A stretch of DNA of 48,952 nucleotides from positions 1 through 48,952 of IMG/VR virus record IMGVR_UViG_3300012210_000002; one strand, 5' to 3'. Below are positions 20,703-27,731 of the stretch, piece by piece. This DNA comes from a virus. The position numbers and the translations under genes are program-made. Below the pieces are notes generated by a model. The model was not told where the DNA came from, made no database searches, and saw only the letters and a list, made by a program, of their open reading frames with translations. Each line of letters opens with the position of its first letter. Position 1 is the first letter of the stretch.

Positions 20703-22200
20703 TAGAATAACAAACGCTTATGAGCACCAACTCCAAGCCGCGTACTACCACATAGGAAACCGCGGGATTTGCGTCAATACGGATCGCATTGCGGAAGCAC
20801 AAGCGATAGTCTCAGCGGAAATACACAGACATCTAGCAATCGCCTCTCAGCAATGGTCATGCAAAGTATTTATCGGAGCTGAGAATAATCCTCCAGAAGA
20901 CCGTATCAAAGGCTCAGACTTCTCCGGCGCGGTGAATCTCAATGCTACGCAGGGAAAGTATCGTCTCCTAGACAAACTCAAAGCTCTTGGCTACACCGTT
21001 CCAAAAGTCTCCGCGAAGAACGATGATGGAGAGTGGGAGTCTAAGGAAAGCACTAACGAGCTTGTACTCCGTAAGATTCTCCAAACAAACCAATTCGGCT
21101 ACCCCGGCGGTGATCCTGCCGTCAAAGCTATCCTCAAAGTCAGAGAATACAGCAAACTAAAGGAGAGTTATCTCGATGCATTACTTTTTAAGCGAGATGG
21201 ATTGTGGCTGTGGCTCTCTAACTATAACGTGGCGGGAACCACAAGTGGACGGCGGAGTTGTCGTAAGCACACGTTTGGTTATGGAGGAAATTCTCAAACA
21301 TTTCCTAAACACTCCGATATCGCTCATATTGCCAGACGGTGCTACACTGCGAGGCCAGGTAACGTTTTACTTATGGTCGATCAAATCTCCGCCGAAGACT
21401 GGCCAGTCTCAGCCTTGAGTGAGAATCACAAAGCTCTCGCGGAGTTGAGAGCAGGAGTAGATCGACATACTAAGCTAGCTTCAGAACTTTTCAACTTACC
21501 TATAGCTTCAAAAACTCCGAAAGAATGGAAAGAGTCTATGGAGAGGTACCTCGGGAAGAAGACTAGACACGCTACCAACTACGATGAACGCGCTGGCATG
21601 ATGTCAGAGTCTCTCATCAAAGAAGGCTTCTTCTACCCAGTGCCACAGTGTCAAGTTCTACTTGATAGAATGGGCGTTCTTGATCCTAATGTGAAGGGAA
21701 TCTTTCATAAATGGGTCAAGGAACAAATCTCAAAAAAACACATGCTCACAACTCCATTTGGGAGAGAAAGGCAGTTCCTCAGTGCTAGACCCAATGATGA
21801 GAATAGCTCCGTTTTTAAGGAAGCTTACGCTTACATTCCCCAATCAGTCATCGGTGACAATACAGGCTTTACCGTCCTTAAGCTGGAGAGCAATTATCCA
21901 ATTCAAGAACGAAGCATCGTTCAAGAAGGACATGATTCTATTGTGCAAGACGTTAGAGCCGATGTTGAAACGGTGTACAAATATCTACTTAGAACAGCAG
22001 GGGCTTTTGTACGAAGTATTTCCTTCCACAACGGAATCTCGGTTGAAATCCCAATTGAAGGCGAGCTTGGATTTGATCTCAACACAACCGTTAAAATCAA
22101 AGAATTCTCCCTCGTCGGTGTTAAAGAAGCGCTCGACCGTCTCAAAGAAGAAGTCCATCAGCAAGAAGTAGCCTCTGGAAAAGTAATGGAGATAGCATGA
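20695..22200 (+). CDS. Family A DNA polymerase, polymerase domain only
   Basis: 501 aa from the ATG at 20695. Motif A is LLMVDQISAEDWPV with the catalytic Asp. The O-helix (motif B) reads KKTRHATNYDERAG, with Tyr at the position of Phe762 of E. coli Pol I and His where Lys758 would align. Motif C is EGHDSIVQDV, with HDS instead of HDE. There is no exonuclease domain; proofreading is probably supplied by the 19401 gene. It replicates the phage genome. Confidence 0.9.
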   Translation: MADRITNAYEHQLQAAYYHIGNRGICVNTDRIAEAQAIVSAEIHRHLAIASQQWSCKVFIGAENNPPEDRIKGSDFSGAVNLNATQGKYRLLDKLKALGYTVPKVSAKNDDGEWESKESTNELVLRKILQTNQFGYPGGDPAVKAILKVREYSKLKESYLDALLFKRDGLWLWLSNYNVAGTTSGRRSCRKHTFGYGGNSQTFPKHSDIAHIARRCYTARPGNVLLMVDQISAEDWPVSALSENHKALAELRAGVDRHTKLASELFNLPIASKTPKEWKESMERYLGKKTRHATNYDERAGMMSESLIKEGFFYPVPQCQVLLDRMGVLDPNVKGIFHKWVKEQISKKHMLTTPFGRERQFLSARPNDENSSVFKEAYAYIPQSVIGDNTGFTVLKLESNYPIQERSIVQEGHDSIVQDVRADVETVYKYLLRTAGAFVRSISFHNGISVEIPIEGELGFDLNTTVKIKEFSLVGVKEALDRLKEEVHQQEVASGKVMEIA

Positions 22201-22685
22201 GTGATAAGCCAATGTTAAAAATCAAAACAAAACAAGAGATTGAACTGGCCAAGTTTGAAGAAATTAAATCAAGGTTGCTGAGTCGTCGTATTGTTTTAAC
22301 TGATGGATGCTGGCTATTTACTGGAACAATAACAGATAGAGGTTACGGACAGATTTGGTTTAAGAATGAGCCTTGGTATACACATAGATTAAGCATGTTC
22401 TTATTTAAACCAGAAGAGTATAAAGAAAGTTTAATGGTGCTTCATACTTGTGATATTGAAAAGTGTTTTAATCCTGAACATTTATTTTCAGGCACAGGAT
22501 CGGATAACAAACAAGATGAAATTGCAAAAGGTAGGAACTGGCATAGCAGACAAACTCATTGTCCTCATGGACATGAATTTACACCTGAGAATACTCGTGT
22601 AAGAACAAAAGGAAGAAACTCCAGAGAGTGTATCATTTGTATCAAGAAGAGAGCCAATTTTAACTATTTAACGAAAGGTCTGTAG
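22197..22685 (+). CDS. HNH homing endonuclease (copy 2)
   Basis: 162 aa, coupled to the polymerase gene by an ATGA overlap. It shares with the 12780 gene the segments HRLSMFLFKPEEY, LHTCDIEKCFNPEHL and HCPHGHEF plus the CIIC tail. The gene is AT-rich relative to its neighbours. Free-standing HNH genes often sit beside polymerase or helicase genes and cut phages lacking the insertion. Confidence 0.88.
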   Translation: MSDKPMLKIKTKQEIELAKFEEIKSRLLSRRIVLTDGCWLFTGTITDRGYGQIWFKNEPWYTHRLSMFLFKPEEYKESLMVLHTCDIEKCFNPEHLFSGTGSDNKQDEIAKGRNWHSRQTHCPHGHEFTPENTRVRTKGRNSRECIICIKKRANFNYLTKGL

Positions 22686-22689
22686 CACA

Positions 22690-23961
22690 ATGGCTCGAAT
22701 CTTACGTAAGGCTTGGCATGACGTGTATTTCGACTGTGTCGAGCCGCACTGTGACATGCCCCACAACTTCATCACTTGGAGTGCTTTGTCACTACTCGGT
22801 GCTGCATTGAAGAATAGTGTTTTCTTCGACATTGGTACTTACACGTTGTATCCTAATATGTTTGTCGTTCTCGTAGCACCACCAGGGATTGGTAAAGGTA
22901 CAGCGATGAACATCATTGAAGATATGAACAATACGAACAAACTCAACAAAGTTGTCAACACTCTTTCTGATCGTATCACAACAGAAAAGATTATCGAATC
23001 CATAGCAAACGGTTGGGCTCAAGCACCGAAGCTTCAAGGAATGCAGTTAGTAATAGGCGCGATGGAGCATAGCTGTCTTATCTTCTCTACAGAGCTTCGC
23101 ACTCTACTAGGAGGCTCTAATTGGATGTTAGAGTTTCTTGAAGAAGCATGGAGCAAGACAAGCTTTGATTACCAGACCAAAAACAAGGGAAGCGCCTTCA
23201 TGGAGGATTCATGCTGCTCTTTGCTCGCCGCGTCTGTTCCAGATGTATTGAGAAATATAAAAAGAGAAACACAGATTATCATCACCGGTGGCTTTGCATC
23301 TAGGTGTCTTTTTGTCTACGCAGAAGAACCTAGTAAAGACCTCCCCTTTCCAGAGTCTTTGAAGAAAAACAAGAAGTCCAAAGCTCTGTGGGACAATTTA
23401 ATTCTCGATCTCAAAGAAATCTCCAACCTTCGCGGTGAGTTCAAGATGGCGCCGGATGCGAGAATCATTCTAGAAAAATATCTCACCGCAAACAAAACAC
23501 ACACTCAAAACGCAGACTCAGAAAGTGAGGCTAACTTCCGAGCGAGAGTAAAAAGCCATGTCATCAAGCTTGCTATTGCTTTCTCCGTATCTAAAGGAGA
23601 CAGCCTCACACTGGATAAGTTTGATGTGTCTAATGCGATAGCTGAAATTGACAAAGTCATCGGCAATGTCAAAAAACTCTTCCGAGGAGTGGGTGATTCG
23701 ACGGACGCACCAAACATCTCCCGTGTCCAAAGCTTCATCGAAAAGCACGGAGCGACTACAAAGAAAGAAATCTTCAGCACAACCTACCGCCACATGTCTT
23801 GGGAGGATTTGGATCGTATTCTTTGGATTCTTGAGAGCCTAGACTTCTGCTCTAGGGTTGAGAGAAACAAAATGTCTTTCTACACAATCACACCCAAAGG
23901 TGCGGCATCAAATAAAGCACAAGCTGTAGCACAAAGTAACGGAAAGGTTACGGTACCATGA
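22690..23961 (+). CDS. DUF3987-like replication ATPase
   Basis: 423 aa. The N-terminal FDCVEPHCDMPHNFITWSAL and Walker A APPGIGKGT (63-71), followed by a SLLAASVPDVL region, match the DUF3987/YfjI-type P-loop proteins found in phage replication modules and often paired with primases. The C-terminal 90 residues look like a winged helix (KKEIFSTTYRHMSWEDLDRI). It is the likely replicative helicase or helicase loader, since no DnaB-type gene is present. A primase domain is not visible. Confidence 0.75.
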   Translation: MARILRKAWHDVYFDCVEPHCDMPHNFITWSALSLLGAALKNSVFFDIGTYTLYPNMFVVLVAPPGIGKGTAMNIIEDMNNTNKLNKVVNTLSDRITTEKIIESIANGWAQAPKLQGMQLVIGAMEHSCLIFSTELRTLLGGSNWMLEFLEEAWSKTSFDYQTKNKGSAFMEDSCCSLLAASVPDVLRNIKRETQIIITGGFASRCLFVYAEEPSKDLPFPESLKKNKKSKALWDNLILDLKEISNLRGEFKMAPDARIILEKYLTANKTHTQNADSESEANFRARVKSHVIKLAIAFSVSKGDSLTLDKFDVSNAIAEIDKVIGNVKKLFRGVGDSTDAPNISRVQSFIEKHGATTKKEIFSTTYRHMSWEDLDRILWILESLDFCSRVERNKMSFYTITPKGAASNKAQAVAQSNGKVTVP

Positions 23962-24497
23962 CACAACAGAGTTTGGCAGAAGCGGCAGTGGAAGTAATGA
24001 ACAGAGTTGACGCGGAAAATCAAGCTAAGTCCGCGCAGGAGATAATGCTTGACGGCAGCAACAAAGTAAGCTTTCCCGGCTTTCCATACACGTTCGAGGC
24101 TATGCATGAGAAAATTCTCGTTTCTATAGATATTTTCAAATCAGGCTACGAGTGTAAAGAATGTAAAGGCAAAGGAAAGATCGAGACTAAAGTAGGAAGA
24201 GAAGCGGTGTTCGTAGCTTGTGCCGCCTGTCACGGACGTGGAGCTTTGATTGTACTGCCAGAAACATCAAAGAACCTTCCCACAACCGGCATAGTTGTTT
24301 CTATGGGAACAGTCGCTAAAGAAAAAGCCAGCTTCAAAGTAGGCGATCGTATCCTCTTCGGTGCCTATGCGGGAACGATGATTCCCACTAAGATTGGCCT
24401 GATGTTCAAATACATGGACTGGTACCTTGGAGTAGTAAAGATCGAGGGAGCATCAGACTTAAGTGCATTTGATTTCATTCTTCAAGCTGATGAATAA
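23958..24497 (+). CDS. GroES-like co-chaperonin with an inserted DnaJ-type zinc finger
   Basis: 179 aa, ATGA overlap with the ATPase gene. Residues 50-60 (HEKILVSIDIF) match the first GroES strand. Residues 111-179 match its core: GIVVSMG, KVGDRILFGAYAGT and a DWYLGVVKIEG strand. Between them, where GroES has its GroEL-binding mobile loop, are two DnaJ-type repeats: CKECKGKG (66-73) and CAACHGRG (88-95). This looks like a phage co-chaperonin whose mobile loop has been replaced or extended by a zinc-bound substrate-binding module. Confidence 0.78.
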   Translation: MTQQSLAEAAVEVMNRVDAENQAKSAQEIMLDGSNKVSFPGFPYTFEAMHEKILVSIDIFKSGYECKECKGKGKIETKVGREAVFVACAACHGRGALIVLPETSKNLPTTGIVVSMGTVAKEKASFKVGDRILFGAYAGTMIPTKIGLMFKYMDWYLGVVKIEGASDLSAFDFILQADE

Positions 24498-24548
24498 GAA
24501 GACTCTTACTAAGTGAACGGCGCTGCTGCGCAATGAGGAGGTGATTGC

Positions 24549-24773
24549 ATTGACAAACAAATTAAGGCTAAGCCGAAATCTCATCAATTCAACTGGATCG
24601 CGCCAGAGCAAACACAACCAATCGACGATTATTATGAGTGCCCAAGCGGGTTGCATCTTTGGGTGCAGACTGATGTCGATCATACTGTGCGCTATCTCTG
24701 CGTTTCCAGTAATTATGCAGGCTCAGCCCCAGATTGTCGGCGCAGCCCCACGCCCGTAAGGCTGGCCGCATGA
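24549..24773 (+). CDS. Hypothetical protein with apparent AUU start
   Basis: A 74-codon frame with protein-like composition (KPKSHQFNWIAPEQ, YYECPSGLHLWVQ, HTVRYLCVSS) has no ATG, GTG or TTG at its start. A near-perfect Shine-Dalgarno sequence, GAGGAGGTGA, lies seven bases before an ATT at 24549. AUU initiation is known for infC. The alternative frame from the overlapping TTG (69 aa) is less protein-like. A frameshift or sequencing error is also possible. Confidence 0.45.
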   Translation: MDKQIKAKPKSHQFNWIAPEQTQPIDDYYECPSGLHLWVQTDVDHTVRYLCVSSNYAGSAPDCRRSPTPVRLAA

Positions 24774-24809
24774 GAGGACGGGCATTAATTTCTAAGGAGG
24801 CTTCTCACC

Positions 24810-25457
24810 ATGTCAATACTCTTGATGACTCTTTCAGGACTAGAAGCTGGTCCTTGGGCTCAGCAGTCTGGGCCGTCAATCAACCCAGTAACAGCCGATT
24901 GGGGAGATGCTCAGAGTCTCTCTGATGGTTCTTTTGTTTTATCAATCTGGAGTTCTAAGCCTTACGGGGCTAGGCTTTGGAATCAAGTAAACAAACTGCT
25001 GTTCAAATCTACCTCTGTGGTTTCTAGTTACTCATTCAAGGTAACAGCAACTACTAAACTGTACGGACAAGTAATCGAGACAGACACAAAATTCACAGAC
25101 GACGCCGGCTGGACTTATCCAGGAGATTTTCAGTGGAACATCGGAGAAGGCTGGGCAGCACAGAGTGGAAATCCTTGGTTTGATCTTGGGATTAAGATGC
25201 CGGAACCTGTTAATGGACAGGAAGTTAAGGTGTCAATTCACAGAATCATAGACTACAAAGCACACATTATAACCACTACACAGGTTGATGTTGATGGAAT
25301 AAATTACAAACCAACAACTCTTATAGCTATTCCAGCAAAGCAAATGTCTCCGGTATGGGCTAGTATGGAGATAGTAGATCAGCTTCAGATGTGTACAAAC
25401 AGACTAGTAGGAGGTTATAGCGTGGGGTTTAATTATATGGGGCATGTGTTGAGTTAA
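24810..25457 (+). CDS. Hypothetical beta-rich protein, last gene of the plus arm
   Basis: 215 aa with AAGGAGG upstream. Rich in Ser, Thr, Trp and Tyr with alternating hydrophobics (SYSFKVTATTKLYGQ, EVKVSIHRIIDYKAHII), suggesting a beta-sandwich or lectin-like fold. No signal peptide and no catalytic motif I recognise. It might bind carbohydrate or another beta-rich partner. It is the last early-arm gene before the shared terminator. Confidence 0.68.
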   Translation: MSILLMTLSGLEAGPWAQQSGPSINPVTADWGDAQSLSDGSFVLSIWSSKPYGARLWNQVNKLLFKSTSVVSSYSFKVTATTKLYGQVIETDTKFTDDAGWTYPGDFQWNIGEGWAAQSGNPWFDLGIKMPEPVNGQEVKVSIHRIIDYKAHIITTTQVDVDGINYKPTTLIAIPAKQMSPVWASMEIVDQLQMCTNRLVGGYSVGFNYMGHVLS

Positions 25458-25485
25458 GAGAAAATGTAATTGAATATAGACATTT

Positions 25486-25517
25486 AGAAAGCCCTCCAGT
25501 AATAAGGAGGGCTTTCT
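25486..25517. terminator. Bidirectional terminator between converging arms
   Basis: AGAAAGCCCTCC-(8 nt)-GGAGGGCTTTCT, a perfect 12-bp stem with A-rich and T-rich ends on each strand. It can stop both the plus replication arm and the minus structural arm. Confidence 0.92.
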
Positions 25518-25550
25518 TAGGTTTGTACTTAGGGACGTGCGACGGATGCG

Positions 25551-27713
25551 CTAGTTCACGATATGGTAGCTAATGCAAAGTGGATTTGTCGCGATCACAC
25601 CATTGAATGTGATTTGGAAACTCGTTGATACTGTACGAGCAGTCACTGCAATCCCGCCGACTAAAGTTGCCAATGTTGAATTACACGTGGTAGCGGCAAT
25701 GGTCACTGAATCATCTGTTTGAATGAAAATCTCGCTTGCCGCTGTGATTGCTGTCGTATTCACTGTCACAGTGGTTGAGCCTGCCGCGATTGTTACTGCA
25801 CCCGCTGCTGCGCTACCACAGACTGCCGGTGATGCTGCGTTTGCACAGTTAGTCGTCGTTGTAACTTTAGGTATTGTTACGGTTCCTGTCAGCGTAGGCC
25901 CTGCGGAGAGAACCACGGTGCCCCCAGTACCAGTTACCGTTCCCGCTATGATGTGACCTGACGCGTCAGTTCCTAGCGCGGCGGTGCTGATGATGGCGGT
26001 TGAGTTCGGCATTAAAGCGGGCGTACCAGCAAAATCGGGCCATGTGACATGACGCGATACTGTGGCTGCTGTGTCTTGATACGTGTAGGCGGTATTCGAA
26101 TTAAGCAGGTAAATCGATGCTGCACCGAACGCAGCAGCATTGCCGGAAAAAGGACATACGGACGATATCAGGGATGTGACTAGGCAGAAGTTAGTTCCAG
26201 TGAACCGCGTGACAATTGAAGTTGTGTCGAAAACCGATGCCCCATTGTTGAGCCAGATAATTCCCGATTGAGAATTGAGGTTATTGTAGCCCCAACCGTA
26301 ACTAGCCGAGATATTGCTGGGAACAGGACGTGATGTAGCGTGTCCTTTCGATGCTGCGGCACCGCCAAAGGTAGTGTTGATCAGGTTGGCGATCAAATAT
26401 TGTGCAGTCGCGCTCTGGTGGATATTATCTCCATTCATGAGCGTTGGGTCCGCTGGATCAATGTCCAGCGAGTCGAGGTCAATCAATTGTGACCACGGCG
26501 TTGAGCCCGAAAGAGACGTTCCCTTGAGCAGTGCATTGAATTGTTGCTCGGATGCGGAATAAGCGGCTATCTGAGGCGCAATTCCGGCCATGTCCGTCAT
26601 GGCGACAGGCGTGCATCCATCCGTTTTAGCTTGAGTCATGTAGGACGTATAGGCACTAACTAAAGCTGACGCGGAAGTGCCTTGAAAGCGGATGTCGTTG
26701 TACCCTGTCCACAGAAAAAGTAGCACAGGGTTAGTGACTGTCGATGTTTGACACCACTGCTGCATCGTTTTCCCGGTCGCAACGTGGACCGGAGATGTTA
26801 CAGAAGTATATTGCGTGACGTAATTCGCCATGTACTCACCACTAACAGCGTCGTCATAGATGGAAGTTCCGGCACGCGTTCCGATCAGATTAGTGCTGCC
26901 AAGGACGCCTGTAGAACACCACGATACTGATGCTCCACCGATAGCCGTTCCGGCTGTGCGTGAATCTCCCTCGCACAGAACGGTCAAGGTTGCCGGGAGC
27001 ATGGCTGAGACAGCAAGTGACGAAGAACCGATTGTGACATTACCGTTGGCGCAGACGCTTCCGGCCGGCGCGCTCGCAGGGCAGGCCGTGCCAGACGCCA
27101 CGTTGCCGGCGCAGAAGACTCCGTTCGATCCATCTGGCGTACACCCCGGATATGGCGAGCCACTAGAGCATGCCGCCCAAGCACTACCAGAGTAACATCT
27201 CTGACCAGGAGTTGTGACATTATAGTAAGTTGCTCCAACTACTAACTGATTAGCAGCTTCTCCGTCGTTGTAACCATAAGTACCACTTCTGGCTATGAAT
27301 CTAGGCGCAGTTATAGAAGCTGTAAGCGCGGCGCTGATATTTTGCGAAGCTCCAGCGGTAGAGAACTGGTAAGCGGAGCACGGTGCTGAAGTGTTAGAAC
27401 ACACTGAAAGTGTCCACCCACTCCCGAATGGAGTCACGACAGAGGAGTCATACACAGTAACAGCCAAGACTCCAGATCCGTTTAAAGTTCCATTCTGAGA
27501 ATAAACCGCCGGATCAAGCGAGGCACCGTTAATCTTATACTGTGAAGGACTAAAAAACCCAGGCCCAGGCTTGAAGTTGATACTCCAAGTACCATTAGCC
27601 CATGTTGTACCATCTGAGTCTACGACGGTAGCTGAGAGAGCTGTTGTTTGAGCAGAACTAATCCCTAATAAGACAACTGACAAAAAGCAAAGAGCCAAAA
27701 GTTTTTTCATCAA
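25551..27713 (-). CDS. Secreted appendage-like protein with SGNH/GDSL esterase domain
   Basis: 720 aa with AAAAGGAG upstream. Residues 1-21 are a classical Sec signal peptide (KK, hydrophobic core, SSA cleavage before Gln). Residues 22-180 are paralogous to the N-terminus of the next gene. An SGNH hydrolase follows: GDSR (Ser251), the Gly in SGEYM, GYND (Asn339) and DNIH (Asp429-His432). Such enzymes deacetylate or cleave surface glycans. The C-terminal part is a repetitive Thr/Ala-rich beta domain ending LCISYHIVN, like soil-phage tail fibres. A signal peptide is very unusual on a virion protein. Confidence 0.85.
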   Translation of the reverse strand: MMKKLLALCFLSVVLLGISSAQTTALSATVVDSDGTTWANGTWSINFKPGPGFFSPSQYKINGASLDPAVYSQNGTLNGSGVLAVTVYDSSVVTPFGSGWTLSVCSNTSAPCSAYQFSTAGASQNISAALTASITAPRFIARSGTYGYNDGEAANQLVVGATYYNVTTPGQRCYSGSAWAACSSGSPYPGCTPDGSNGVFCAGNVASGTACPASAPAGSVCANGNVTIGSSSLAVSAMLPATLTVLCEGDSRTAGTAIGGASVSWCSTGVLGSTNLIGTRAGTSIYDDAVSGEYMANYVTQYTSVTSPVHVATGKTMQQWCQTSTVTNPVLLFLWTGYNDIRFQGTSASALVSAYTSYMTQAKTDGCTPVAMTDMAGIAPQIAAYSASEQQFNALLKGTSLSGSTPWSQLIDLDSLDIDPADPTLMNGDNIHQSATAQYLIANLINTTFGGAAASKGHATSRPVPSNISASYGWGYNNLNSQSGIIWLNNGASVFDTTSIVTRFTGTNFCLVTSLISSVCPFSGNAAAFGAASIYLLNSNTAYTYQDTAATVSRHVTWPDFAGTPALMPNSTAIISTAALGTDASGHIIAGTVTGTGGTVVLSAGPTLTGTVTIPKVTTTTNCANAASPAVCGSAAAGAVTIAAGSTTVTVNTTAITAASEIFIQTDDSVTIAATTCNSTLATLVGGIAVTARTVSTSFQITFNGVIATNPLCISYHIVN

Positions 27714-27731
27714 AATTCTCCTTTTAAAGAT

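Noticed and set aside
24541-24759. Frame from GTG/TTG at 24541/24550 encoding a product with a hydrophobic segment
   Set aside because: Composition looks like an out-of-frame reading of the 24549 frame (Ser/Arg/Ile-rich, no domain pattern); GTG is too close to the ribosome site. Kept only as an alternative.
5010-25457. Searched for integrase, CI-type repressor, CRISPR array, tRNA genes or toxin-antitoxin pair
   Set aside because: None recognisable; the genome appears strictly lytic or its lysogeny genes are of unknown type.
26860-27238. Long ORFs on both strands inside the SGNH gene
   Set aside because: Shadows of a GC-richer, Thr/Ala-rich coding region; no ribosome sites.
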